Below are positions 8,177 to 16,584 of a DNA stretch of 64,000 nt, piece by piece; the first letter of the stretch is position 1, and each line of letters begins with the position of its first letter. A model generated the notes under the pieces. That model saw only the letters and a list, made by a program, of their open reading frames with translations, ran no database searches and had not been told where the DNA came from. Source of the DNA: Neobacillus driksii (GTDB taxonomy: Bacteria > Bacillota > Bacilli > Bacillales > Cytobacillaceae); the NCBI RefSeq assembly GCF_013409995.1, contig NZ_JACCBX010000004.1, forward strand, positions 124,001 through 188,000, given 5' to 3'. Position numbers and translations under genes: made by a program.

Positions 8177-9394
8177 TTGTTTTATTCAAAATTAAAAACA
8201 ATCTTTCTATCTATAGCTGTAATAATTTTAGCTGGTTCCATGATCGCTTTTCCGAAGGAATCTTTTGAAGCATCTCTCCGTGGACTAACGATGTGGTGGG
8301 AAATCGTTTTTCCTTCTTTACTGCCTTTTTTTATCGTATCCGAAATGCTAATTGGTTTCGGCGTAGTTAAGTTTATTGGAGTGTTATTAGAACCGCTCAT
8401 GAGGCCGCTTTTCCGAGTTCCCGGGGTAGGAGGGTTTGTTTGGGCAATGGGAATGGCTTCTGGATTTCCAGCAGGAGCTAAGCTATCCGCAAGACTCCGT
8501 CAGGAAGGTCAGCTGACACAAATTGAAGCAGAACGGCTTGCTTCCTTCACTAACTCCTCTAATCCATTATTTATCTTCGGTGCTGTAGCTGTTGGTTTTT
8601 TCCATAACCCGCATTTAGGAGTCATTTTAGCATTGGCCCATTATTTGGGGAATATTTGTGTTGGGTTAATGATGCGGTTTTATGGGAATGAAACCCCTGA
8701 TAGGAAAAAGGACAAGGAAAATAAATTTATACTTAAGTCCGCCTTTTCTGCATTGCATCAAACTAGAATTAAAGACAAGCGGCCAATTGGCAAACTTCTT
8801 GGAGATGCTGTAAATTCTTCTATTCAAACTTTGTTAATGGTTGGCGGGTTCATTATTTTATTTTCAGTAATCAACAAGCTGCTGTTTCATCTACATATTA
8901 CGGCTGCACTAGCAAGAGGTTTTGATGTTCTATTTTCCAACCTTTCACTCCCTGATATGCTCAGTATTCCATTTATTTCAGGTTTATTTGAAATTACACT
9001 TGGTAGCGATTTAACAAGCCGGGTTGGAGACGCTACTTTGCTTCAGCAAGCGATTGTTACGAGCTTTATTTTAGGATTTAGCGGATTTAGTGTTCAAGCC
9101 CAGGTTGCAAGTATTTTGGCACAAACTGACATACGATTTAAACCATTCTTTTTTGCACGAATTGCCCAGGGGCTTTTTGCCAGCTTCTTTGCTTTACTCT
9201 TATGGAAACCAATTTATGTCCGGTTTTACCAAACAGGAGAACCATCTAATGCGATTCCTGTTAACCTCTTTGGTCAAGGTACATGGCCGCAAATTTATTT
9301 TCATAAATTAACAGAAGCAGGTCCACTGATAACGATAATTTCACTGATGATATATGTATTGATACTATATAATCGACTACGAAAAAGTTATTAG
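8177..9394 (+). CDS. ylbJ: Sporulation integral membrane protein YlbJ
   Basis: A 405-residue polytopic protein of the nucleoside-recognition (Gate) type. It has about eight membrane helices and the conserved loop GMASGFPAGAKLSARL (about residues 92-107). YlbJ belongs to the sigma-E regulon in B. subtilis and is needed for heat-resistant spores; the family resembles SpoIIM/YjiH transport-type membrane proteins. It starts with TTG at 8177 behind AAAGGAGGATATACA. It is divergent from ylbK, and I could not identify a convincing promoter in the 215-bp gap. Confidence 0.9.
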   Translation: MFYSKLKTIFLSIAVIILAGSMIAFPKESFEASLRGLTMWWEIVFPSLLPFFIVSEMLIGFGVVKFIGVLLEPLMRPLFRVPGVGGFVWAMGMASGFPAGAKLSARLRQEGQLTQIEAERLASFTNSSNPLFIFGAVAVGFFHNPHLGVILALAHYLGNICVGLMMRFYGNETPDRKKDKENKFILKSAFSALHQTRIKDKRPIGKLLGDAVNSSIQTLLMVGGFIILFSVINKLLFHLHITAALARGFDVLFSNLSLPDMLSIPFISGLFEITLGSDLTSRVGDATLLQQAIVTSFILGFSGFSVQAQVASILAQTDIRFKPFFFARIAQGLFASFFALLLWKPIYVRFYQTGEPSNAIPVNLFGQGTWPQIYFHKLTEAGPLITIISLMIYVLILYNRLRKSY

Positions 9395-9397
9395 CAT

Positions 9398-9426
9398 AAA
9401 AAAAGCCTTGGTAGCAAGGCTTTTTA
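9398..9426. terminator. Bidirectional terminator between ylbJ and coaD
   Basis: AAAAAGCCTTG / CAAGGCTTTTT with a 3-nt loop lies between the converging stops of ylbJ and coaD. Confidence 0.88.
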
Positions 9427-9430
9427 ACTT

Positions 9431-10487
<1,057 letters not shown>

Positions 10488-10529
10488 TCATCATCACCAC
10501 AATTTTTCCAGTATTCTATTTTTAAGAAT

Positions 10530-10558
10530 ATCCTATCACAATTGAATAGACTAGCCAA
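10530..10558 (-). promoter_or_regulatory. rsmD-coaD promoter
   Basis: On the minus strand TTGGCT (10553-10558) and TAGGAT (10530-10535) are separated by 17 bp, ending 43 bp before the rsmD start. It lies downstream of the structured RNA region, so that RNA is not part of this leader if the promoter is real. Confidence 0.55.
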
Positions 10559-10604
10559 CTTGTTGGATTATTTCTGAAAAATTATTTTAAATACGTATAA
10601 GCTT

Positions 10605-10780
10605 CTATGTTGTGGAGATAATGTAACTAACAACATCAATTCGAGGATGTTGTTGCCAACCGCGGAGAAGACTTACGTTTCCCCATAAGTTCTTCCTCCG
10701 GTTTCTCCTCTCCCTTTGCCTTCTATCCTTTATGAGGATGTAGAAGGACCCTGCAGATTTAGGTCTGCAGGGTTTTTTTC
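10605..10780 (+). ncRNA. Candidate structured small RNA between rsmD and the DUF7147 gene
   Basis: About 175 nt with a run of stable hairpins and a terminal intrinsic terminator, and no credible ORF. Stem 1 is AACAACATC/GATGTTGTT (10629-10654). Stem 2 is an 18-bp imperfect helix (10658-10703) with a TTTCCCC-rich loop. A single-stranded CU-rich tract (TCTCCTCTCCC, 10704-10714) follows. Stem 3 is CCTTCTATCC/GGATGTAGAAGG (10719-10747). The terminator CCCTGCAGA/TCTGCAGGG is followed by seven Ts (10749-10779). A possible promoter is CTGAAA-16-TATAAG (-10 at 10596-10601). The T-run is only on the plus strand. Rfam lists a ylbH leader element for this locus, which this may be; orientation there should be compared. 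Confidence 0.62.
10749..10779 (+). terminator. Terminator of the candidate RNA
   Basis: A perfect 9-bp stem CCCTGCAGA/TCTGCAGGG with a 6-nt loop, followed by TTTTTTTC. It closes the transcript before the next gene's promoter region. Confidence 0.85.
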
Positions 10781-10853
10781 TTTTCGTTGAAGTATTATAT
10801 CCAAAAATATGATAAAGTATGGGAATGAAATCTTAATCAAAGGAGAGTTATCT

Positions 10854-11243
10854 GTGATACAACGCTTTATTGAACTAGGTGAGGGTTATTCGGATTTATA
10901 TGAACTGCTTGAACTAGCAAAGGCAAATCAGCACCGGCTTCTCCATATGATGGCATTCCACACCACAAAGAATGAAAAGCAGGTGACCTCTTTAGCAGTC
11001 ATAATGCAGCTCACAGATCCTGGTAAATTCCAAGCTCTTTATATCTGCCGTGAAGGGATCCCGAATCCGAAATTCACACCAAATAAAAGATATGATTTGT
11101 TTCAACAGACTGCAGAGGAACTTGGCAAGCAGATTATTCAGCTATCTGTTAAACCTTCTTCCATCTTCCATGAAAAAGAACTATACTACCAGCACTTAAT
11201 CGCAATTTTAAGATTAAATCATTATATTAAGCCTCTCCATTGA
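10854..11243 (+). CDS. DUF7147-like conserved protein (often mislabelled methylthioribose kinase)
   Basis: A 129-residue soluble protein, MIQRFIELGEGYSDLYELLE at the start. The GTG at 10854 follows AAAGGAGAG; codons before it in the same frame lie upstream of that site. A weak promoter TTGAAG (10787-10792) with TGATAA (10810-10815) precedes it. I recall this family as DUF7147, present beside ylbG in many Bacillaceae and sometimes wrongly called methylthioribose kinase; it is far too short for that enzyme. No motif suggests a function. Confidence 0.75.
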   Translation: MIQRFIELGEGYSDLYELLELAKANQHRLLHMMAFHTTKNEKQVTSLAVIMQLTDPGKFQALYICREGIPNPKFTPNKRYDLFQQTAEELGKQIIQLSVKPSSIFHEKELYYQHLIAILRLNHYIKPLH

Positions 11244-11244
11244 G

Positions 11245-11280
11245 AAAAGCGGAAGCGCCAATCGGCACTTCCGCTTTTTT
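11245..11280. terminator. Terminator between DUF7147 gene and ylbG, repeat-derived
   Basis: AAAAGCGGAAG-CGCC / GGC-ACTTCCGCTTTTTT forms a strong stem with a T-run. The sequence belongs to the same GCGGAAGCGCC repeat family seen at 35281 and 55057, here serving as a terminator for both converging genes. Confidence 0.85.
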
Positions 11281-11281
11281 A

Positions 11282-11557
11282 TTAAATACCCATCTTATAA
11301 TCATATTCTTTTGCTTTATCTGGAGCTGCATTTTCAAATTCCATCTTTAAGAAAGGTTTATATGACGGTTCTACTTTTTTAACAAATGAAAAGGAATTTA
11401 TTTTTTCCATAATCACTTCAAGTTCATCTTGATTACAATAAAGTACAACATACTTTAATTTCTTCGAAACATAATGAACATTCCCAAAACGTCTTAACAT
11501 CTTAGCCTGCTTTAAGGAATAGAGCCAAATAACCAATCCTTGTCTTTGTACAAACAT
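11282..11557 (-). CDS. ylbG: YlbG, DUF2129/UPF0298 protein
   Basis: A 91-residue protein of the UPF0298 family, usually encoded beside ylbF in Bacillales. A compact alpha/beta protein is suggested by [19 protein letters not shown] and the later [11 protein letters not shown] segment. The start is ATG at 11557 behind GAAGGGG. Function is unknown. Confidence 0.9.
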   Translation of the reverse strand: MFVQRQGLVIWLYSLKQAKMLRRFGNVHYVSKKLKYVVLYCNQDELEVIMEKINSFSFVKKVEPSYKPFLKMEFENAAPDKAKEYDYKMGI

Positions 11558-11684
11558 ACTTTTTTCCCCTTCAATAAACCATCATTTTAATAAGTCTAGC
11601 ATAGTAAAACACTCTTTTTCAATTCAAACTTTACTGACGTATGTCTAAAGTAAACAAAAACGCCAAAGGATAATGGTGATTCAT

Positions 11685-12002
11685 ATGGATTTAGAGCCCA
11701 TTTGGCATCAGTTTATTAAGGAGCTTACTCTAAATAAAGATATTAAGAGTGCCTATTGGAGAAAAATAGCAGGAATTCCGTTTCTATACGTTAGCTCCCC
11801 TGAATTATCTCAGCTAACTCTCGAGGCAATCATAAAAAAATGTTCTGTCACCGCTATAAAAGGTAACCGATTGCACAGCGAAACAATATTTGTACGACAG
11901 GATGGGGTGCTTTTTGTTTATCGTCACCGGTTTTATGTACCTCAAGAAAAAATGTTCTGCTGCGGAAACCTATGTGTCGATTGTACACGGTTAAAAAGAT
12001 AG
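11685..12002 (+). CDS. Hypothetical protein with a C-terminal CC-x3-C-x2-C cluster
   Basis: A 105-residue soluble protein of unknown family. The most distinctive feature is the tail MFCCGNLCVDC (about residues 90-100), a four-cysteine cluster that resembles short metal- or Fe-S-binding tails. The ATG at 11685 has GGTGAT just upstream; an ATG at 11673 has AAAGGA only 2 nt away and is less likely. It lies on the opposite strand between ylbG and ricF, whose product also ends in a cysteine-rich tail. Function unknown. Confidence 0.7.
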   Translation: MDLEPIWHQFIKELTLNKDIKSAYWRKIAGIPFLYVSSPELSQLTLEAIIKKCSVTAIKGNRLHSETIFVRQDGVLFVYRHRFYVPQEKMFCCGNLCVDCTRLKR

Positions 12003-12034
12003 AAAAATCGGCTTAATATAAAATTAAGCCGATT
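12003..12034 (-). terminator. Terminator after ricF
   Basis: AATCGGCTTAA / TTAAGCCGATT with an 8-nt loop. The T-run is on the minus strand, so it mainly ends ricF transcripts. Confidence 0.8.
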
Positions 12035-12037
12035 ACT

Positions 12038-12481
12038 TTAGGCCGAGCAGCTGCAGCTCCCGCCGCCGCCACAGCCTGAACCATGAGACCCAGTATCAAA
12101 AAATGGATTTCCAGAGGGTACTTTAATGTGCTTGGAAACAGCACCGCCAACTAGCATACTAATTTCATCCAGCAGACCTTGAAGGTCATTTTCCGCTAAT
12201 TTAAACTCAGCTACGTGTGGATCTAAGTCCATTTCCCGTTTGTTTTCGCGAATTTGGCTCATTACCATTTTGTAGTCTGGGTGGTATTTACCAAAACGCT
12301 GCACCTCTTCGTAAAGCTCTTTAAGTTTAACAAAACGGTTAATCTTTTCTTGCGTTTCCTTATTGTTTTGCATTTTATATAGGCAAATTTGATATTGCTC
12401 AACAATATCCGATTCTAATACCATTTCTGCTAATTCCTCAGCATATTCTAAAAGTTCTATTCTTTCTGATGTAGCAAGCAT
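12038..12481 (-). CDS. ricF: RicF (YlbF), subunit of the RicAFT complex
   Basis: A 147-residue helical protein of the YlbF/YmcA (Com_YlbF) family. In B. subtilis it joins YmcA and YaaT in a complex that carries Fe-S clusters and is needed for mRNA processing through RNase Y, competence, biofilm formation and sporulation. The conserved RFGKYHPDY segment is at about 90-98 and KVPSGNPFFD at about 121-130. The C-terminal tail SGCGGGGSCSC supplies cysteines. The ATG at 12481 follows GGAGGTGTGG. RNase J1 (rnjA) lies 41 kb away in this window. Confidence 0.93.
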   Translation of the reverse strand: MLATSERIELLEYAEELAEMVLESDIVEQYQICLYKMQNNKETQEKINRFVKLKELYEEVQRFGKYHPDYKMVMSQIRENKREMDLDPHVAEFKLAENDLQGLLDEISMLVGGAVSKHIKVPSGNPFFDTGSHGSGCGGGGSCSCSA

Positions 12482-12541
12482 GTACGTCCACACCTCCACT
12501 CACATTTTAACATGAATGTATGCAGAAAGTGAAATAAACTG

Positions 12542-12928
12542 TCACTTAGGGATATTTACCAAGAATTCTTGTGTGACTCCGTATGGTACGTTTTTTAAGT
12601 CAACAACTTCTAGTTTAACCGTATGTTCCCCAGGTGGCAGACCTTTAATGATGAACGCTGCCGAGTTTACTTCTTTTGTTTTTTTACCATCCAGCCAAAT
12701 TACGAGCTTCCCCACCTTTCGATCCTGTTGGTCGGATTGCCGAAAACTGACTCCAGTTAAGATACATTCTACAAAAACATTATTACCTTTGGTCTTGGTT
12801 TGAACATATAACGATGGAGACTTTTCTGAATAGTCACTAACCTTCGCTAAAACATCGGACTTCTGGAAACCTGATAAGATACCTACAAGAAATATAGATA
12901 GAATCGTTAATTTTATGTACTTTTTCAC
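12542..12928 (-). CDS. Hypothetical secreted protein in the ylb cluster
   Basis: A 128-residue exported protein: residues 1-28 (MKKYIKLTILSIFLVGILSG and onward to VLA) form a signal peptide, probably cleaved near ALA-like residue 28. The mature part is a single beta-rich domain (LPPGEHTVKLEVVDLKN), like a small Ig-type fold. GTG at 12928 follows AAGGAG with an 8-nt spacer. I recognise no family; it is absent from this place in B. subtilis. It sits between ricF and ylbE. Confidence 0.72.
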   Translation of the reverse strand: MKKYIKLTILSIFLVGILSGFQKSDVLAKVSDYSEKSPSLYVQTKTKGNNVFVECILTGVSFRQSDQQDRKVGKLVIWLDGKKTKEVNSAAFIIKGLPPGEHTVKLEVVDLKNVPYGVTQEFLVNIPK

Positions 12929-12999
12929 AATCATCACTCCTTTTAACTGTATTGTTCGCCTCCTTTATTTTTTTTACTCTATACTCTGTTATAGAAGTA

Positions 13000-13026
13000 A
13001 AAAAGACCACATTACATTGTGGTCTA
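13000..13026 (-). terminator. Terminator after ylbE
   Basis: AGACCACA / TGTGGTCT with a 6-nt loop and a TTTTTT run on the minus strand. Confidence 0.82.
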
Positions 13027-13029
13027 TCT

Positions 13030-13269
13030 TCAACTCTGGTCTTTCATGGATTGCAGCATATAAAACATCATCGAAGCCATTTGTACATTATTTGTAAATT
13101 TCTCCACCTTGTCAGGAATTGTTTTCTTGTAGTAGTGAAGTGAAGCAATTTCCAATGTCTGCAAATCATATGGATTCCTTGAAAGTTTACGATACCAAAG
13201 CGGCTGTTCGCGAATGAATTTTTTTAGTTCCTTTTGACGATTTAAATATTCAAGCACATCTCTTCTCAT
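13030..13269 (-). CDS. ylbE: YlbE-like protein
   Basis: A 79-residue soluble protein with the YlbE-family core REQPLWYRKLSRNPYDL (about residues 20-36) followed by a helical tail ending NVQMASMMFYMLQSMKDQS. ATG at 13269 follows GAGAGGG. It is directly downstream of ylbD, as in B. subtilis. Function is unknown. Confidence 0.85.
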   Translation of the reverse strand: MRRDVLEYLNRQKELKKFIREQPLWYRKLSRNPYDLQTLEIASLHYYKKTIPDKVEKFTNNVQMASMMFYMLQSMKDQS

Positions 13270-13287
13270 GAAAAATTTCCCTCTCTA

Positions 13288-13683
13288 TTAGTCTTTACGA
13301 AATGAAAACGGGTGTTTAGGTTCTATTTTTGGGGTTGCCTGCCTAGGCTGACTGCCTTGAAATTGGGAAATTACCCCCTGTATGGCCCCTAACGCTTGAC
13401 TTAAGCTGTTGATATAATGCTGAATTTGATTAGGGTCCATTTTCTGTACGGTTCCTAGGATCGTTGAAATCCAGTCACCCTTTTTTTCATCTTCCTTTTC
13501 CACACTAGGACTTGCGTTTACCCCTATTGTTTCCCAGCGATTATCTTCTTCACCAAGCAGATACCAATCCTCATATAACTCCTGCCATGTTGTATTTCCA
13601 TTTCGTACTTCCTTTATTAACTCGGGACGATTTTTCACAAACTCTTTAAATTTTATCACGGAAGGATGTAAATTTTTTTGCAT
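13288..13683 (-). CDS. ylbD: YlbD, spore coat-associated protein family
   Basis: A 131-residue protein with the YlbD core: VIKFKEFVKNRPELIKEVR near the start and NTTWQELYEDWYLLGEED at about 29-46. A Gln-rich helical stretch (IQHYINSLSQALGAIQGVIS) and a basic tail follow. YlbD is annotated as a putative coat protein in Bacillus. ATG at 13683 follows GGCAGGAGTG. It is co-oriented with ylbE (18-bp gap) and probably co-transcribed with it. Confidence 0.83.
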   Translation of the reverse strand: MQKNLHPSVIKFKEFVKNRPELIKEVRNGNTTWQELYEDWYLLGEEDNRWETIGVNASPSVEKEDEKKGDWISTILGTVQKMDPNQIQHYINSLSQALGAIQGVISQFQGSQPRQATPKIEPKHPFSFRKD

Positions 13684-13822
13684 ATTTCTTCACTCCTGCC
13701 CAAATCAATACCTATTATACGATATGTTTTAAATCCAAAATGGTGAAAATCCTACATACTGTAAAAATTGTTTTTTTAGTGATAAGATGTCTTCAGAACT
13801 AGAAACGAGAGAGGGAATACGG

Positions 13823-14311
13823 ATGAAAGAAAGGTTAGAGCAATTATTAAGCAACTGTATCGAAAAAGGGTCAGATGAGGATCTAGGTGCCCTTGCCCAT
13901 TTATTAGAGGGTTTCGAAAAAACAATCGATAACAAGTACATGCAGTATATTGATGGGCTTCTTCAATTTGAGAGAAAAATAGACAGAGAAAAGAAAACAT
14001 GTGAAATCATCGTACCATTAAATAGTCTTTGGAATAATTCATTAGGCATTGCACACGGCGGAATCACTGCTACGATACTTGATACAGCCATGGGGACAGC
14101 AATAAATGCCATCCTTCCAGAAGGATATGGAGCTGTGACCAATCAATTAAATATTCATTACATCGCCCCAGGGATAGGAGATACACTCCGCTGTATAGCT
14201 GAAATCATCCATCATGGAACTAAGACAGTTGTGATCTCAGGAGAGGCTTTCCGTACAGATGGCAGGAAAATAGCTCATGCAACAGGAACATTTTTTATCA
14301 TTCAAAAATAG
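13823..14311 (+). CDS. PaaI-family hotdog thioesterase
   Basis: A 162-residue hotdog-fold protein. LGIAHGGITATILDTAMGTA (about residues 75-94) contains the HGG-loop and the Asp at the start of the central helix that are typical of PaaI/YdiI acyl-CoA thioesterases. An N-terminal 50-residue helical extension precedes the fold. ATG at 13823 follows GAGAGGGAAT; earlier in-frame ATG codons lack a ribosome site. The next gene starts 17 bp downstream, so the two probably form an operon. The acyl substrate is unknown. Confidence 0.85.
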   Translation: MKERLEQLLSNCIEKGSDEDLGALAHLLEGFEKTIDNKYMQYIDGLLQFERKIDREKKTCEIIVPLNSLWNNSLGIAHGGITATILDTAMGTAINAILPEGYGAVTNQLNIHYIAPGIGDTLRCIAEIIHHGTKTVVISGEAFRTDGRKIAHATGTFFIIQK

Positions 14312-14328
14312 GTGGGAGAAGGTACAAA

Positions 14329-14691
14329 ATGGTTACCGCGGTTGTAATCCCGATAATTTGTCTTTACTTCTATTGGATTACTAGAAAAGAGATGAAACTA
14401 AATGATAGTAAATGGCTGGCAGCAGCTGAAGTGAGTAAAGAAGCCGTCCTAACTGGTGAAATTAGAAGTTTTAATCGAGAGAAACAACGCTTTTATTATC
14501 ATCGATATATACTGGTATATGAAATTACACTGCAAACAGAAACGAAATTAATAAAAGCAAAAAAAATAATTCCTCTTACAAACAATTTCGAACTCGACAA
14601 CTTCTCAATTGGTGAAGTAATACGAATATATGGCTCCTGGGAAGGAAACCATTTTCACTTTAATGAATATGAAATTGTAATTAATGATTAA
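14329..14691 (+). CDS. Hypothetical membrane-anchored protein downstream of the thioesterase
   Basis: A 120-residue protein with one N-terminal membrane segment (MVTAVVIPIICLYFYWITRK). A roughly 95-residue domain rich in beta strands follows (RFYYHRYILVYEITLQT, VIRIYGSWEGNHFHFNEYEI), suggesting an OB-like or DUF3592-like fold on the membrane surface. ATG at 14329 follows GAGAAGG. I recognise no specific family. It is in a likely two-gene operon with the thioesterase and is closed by a terminator. Confidence 0.68.
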   Translation: MVTAVVIPIICLYFYWITRKEMKLNDSKWLAAAEVSKEAVLTGEIRSFNREKQRFYYHRYILVYEITLQTETKLIKAKKIIPLTNNFELDNFSIGEVIRIYGSWEGNHFHFNEYEIVIND

Positions 14692-14695
14692 AGAT

Positions 14696-14722
14696 AAAAA
14701 GGTGACAAACTGTCACCTTTTT
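14696..14722. terminator. Bidirectional terminator before ylbC
   Basis: AAAAAGGTGACA / TGTCACCTTTTT with a 3-nt loop between converging genes. Confidence 0.88.
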
Positions 14723-14738
14723 ACTTTATCTTTATTGG

Positions 14739-15815
14739 CTATTGTTCATCATTTTTTTGGATAAAGTTTTGTGTATAATATTTTTGGTAGACTCCAACAC
14801 CTAAATGCGTGAATTCCTCGTTTAATAAAGACTCACGGTGCCCTTTACTATTTAACCAGCCTTCTGCTACTGCAGGTCCATCCGGGTAATTAGCCGCAAT
14901 ATTTTCACCAGCAGAATTATATGCAACGTTTGCAGCCTCTAATCTATCGGAAAGACTGCCAAATTTCTTAGAAGTATGGGAAAAGTCGTTGCTATCTGAC
15001 ATATCCTTACTGTGGCTATAGGCGACTTCTGAGGTTTCTTGATCCCATTCTAGTGACTTCACATTATGTCTTAGTCGCATAACATTGGTTATATCAAGTA
15101 TTTCCTTCTCTGTCCCTTCTTCAATCAATCGCCAAACGTCTTCCGCCGGCTCCCCTACCTCAATTAATTCCCCGGTATATCCTAGTTCATAAGGTCGTTG
15201 TTTAATTAACGTTTCATCATTCAAAAATCGAACACTGGAAAGACTACCAGTAAACTTATCAATATATAATTGGACATAAACATCACCCAATCTAATTAAT
15301 GGCCGAATATTTAAATCCGTATCATTCAGTTCAAAACGATAGGAGTTCCCCTTATAATCTATATCTATATTTGTATCGATAGACTGTGTATTAAAAATTT
15401 CCTCTATTGGCTGTCCAATTTTAAAGGGAGAAACATCCACATTCTCTCCTATTGCATAAACTGTCACTACTTTATTATTATCTACCCCAACCTGTACATA
15501 TCGTGAGTAGTCAATATTATATATATACCATTGGTAACCATACAAGGATTCATCTATTCTTTGCGGTTCACCTAACATACCCTTTAAGTAAGCAAGATCT
15601 TGACCAAGAAGTAAGCCCATACCACTTGTTGGACGTTCAGCTGTTGTTTTCTCTTGGGCACTATTTTCCTGATTTTGATCTAATGATTCATTTATTTCTA
15701 ACGTAGGGTCATCAGTTATTAAAACTTCATTATCGTCATTTTCACTTATACTTGTATAAAAACCAATTGTCACGAAAATAGACGCTAGGATGAGGATTCT
15801 GAAGAGAGTACGCAG
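14739..15815 (-). CDS. ylbC: YlbC, CAP-domain protein with CAP-associated domain, probable CTG start
   Basis: A roughly 358-residue exported protein. The C-terminal 130 residues form a CAP (SCP/PR1) domain with HNVKSLEWDQETSEVAYSHS, FSHTSKKFGSLSDRL, AGENIA and GHRESLLNEEFTHLGVG. The middle part (about 70-215) is the CAP-associated domain. From the only conventional start, GTG at 15773, most of the N-terminal hydrophobic anchor would be lost. The in-frame extension to CTG at 15815 restores RTLFRILILASIFVTIGFY, and the CTG has GAGAGGGTGA 9 nt upstream with an in-frame stop just before it. The role in Bacillus is unknown; it may lie at the cell wall. Confidence 0.87.
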   Translation of the reverse strand: MRTLFRILILASIFVTIGFYTSISENDDNEVLITDDPTLEINESLDQNQENSAQEKTTAERPTSGMGLLLGQDLAYLKGMLGEPQRIDESLYGYQWYIYNIDYSRYVQVGVDNNKVVTVYAIGENVDVSPFKIGQPIEEIFNTQSIDTNIDIDYKGNSYRFELNDTDLNIRPLIRLGDVYVQLYIDKFTGSLSSVRFLNDETLIKQRPYELGYTGELIEVGEPAEDVWRLIEEGTEKEILDITNVMRLRHNVKSLEWDQETSEVAYSHSKDMSDSNDFSHTSKKFGSLSDRLEAANVAYNSAGENIAANYPDGPAVAEGWLNSKGHRESLLNEEFTHLGVGVYQKYYTQNFIQKNDEQ

Positions 15816-15915
15816 ATGTATTCACCCTCTCTATTACTATTCTTTTTTAATTATATCACCATTATCTTTGTTAGTAATAGAGAATATTAAACTTATCAGA
15901 AAAATAATATTTATG

Positions 15916-15957
15916 AAAAAAAAAAACAGATACACCAATAGATGCATCTGTTTTTCA
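15916..15957 (-). terminator. ylbB terminator
   Basis: AAACAGATAC / GCATCTGTTT stem with an 11-T run on the minus strand directly after the ylbB stop. Confidence 0.8.
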
Positions 15958-15961
15958 TTCC

Positions 15962-16396
15962 TTAATGCTGTACTCCATTATAATTTTGCTCTGATATTTC
16001 ACTTAGAGCCTCTTTTGCTTGATCATCCGTCATTTTTCTTATTGCAAAATCACCTAAAGAGACAATTCCAACTAATTTGTCTCCTTCAACTACAGGAAGT
16101 CGGCGGATTTGATGTTCTGCCATTAAGTTTGCTGCTTCTTTCGTTGATGCATCAGCAGAGATTGTTATAAGTTTGTCGCTCATTATGTCTTCAACTTTAG
16201 TTGAACCAGGATGTTTTTCAGCAACACCTCTTACAACAATGTCACGGTCTGTAATCATTCCCACAAGTTTTTCCTTATCAACAATAGGAATGGCTCCGAC
16301 ATTTAATTCTTTCATTTTTACAGCTACTTCAAATACATTATCCAACAAGGTACAACACTCTACTTGGTCTGTCATAATATCACGGATCTTTTCCAT
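15962..16396 (-). CDS. ylbB: YlbB, twin CBS-domain protein
   Basis: A 144-residue protein made of two CBS domains (about 7-60 and 70-125), with GAIPIVDKEKLVGMITDRDI and RRLPVVEGDKLVGIVSLGD as the strand-turn signatures. Such stand-alone CBS pairs bind adenine nucleotides as energy or signal sensors; the ligand here is unknown. ATG at 16396 follows GGGGGCG. The position between ylbC and ylbA is conserved. Confidence 0.9.
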   Translation of the reverse strand: MEKIRDIMTDQVECCTLLDNVFEVAVKMKELNVGAIPIVDKEKLVGMITDRDIVVRGVAEKHPGSTKVEDIMSDKLITISADASTKEAANLMAEHQIRRLPVVEGDKLVGIVSLGDFAIRKMTDDQAKEALSEISEQNYNGVQH

Positions 16397-16584
16397 TTCT
16401 TCGCCCCCGATTGAAGATAAATTATTCTTACCATTTACTTATGTTTACCAAAAAGCAGTCATTTATTCGATGATGTATTCATTGCAAGTTTAAACATTTT
16501 CAACTATTATTAAATTGAATTAATTTGCTATCCTGCTATGTAAATAACAAAGGGGTTAGGCATGTTTCTAGGAGGGACTACGAT

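Noticed and set aside
10605..10780. T-box or RoxS/RsaE identity for the structured RNA
   Set aside because: No T-box bulge sequence or specifier loop is visible. The C-rich tracts do not match the CCCCTTTG-type repeats I recall for RoxS/RsaE, and the neighbours differ.
10854..11243. Methylthioribose kinase for the 129-residue protein
   Set aside because: Real methylthioribose kinases are about 400 residues with kinase motifs; none are present.
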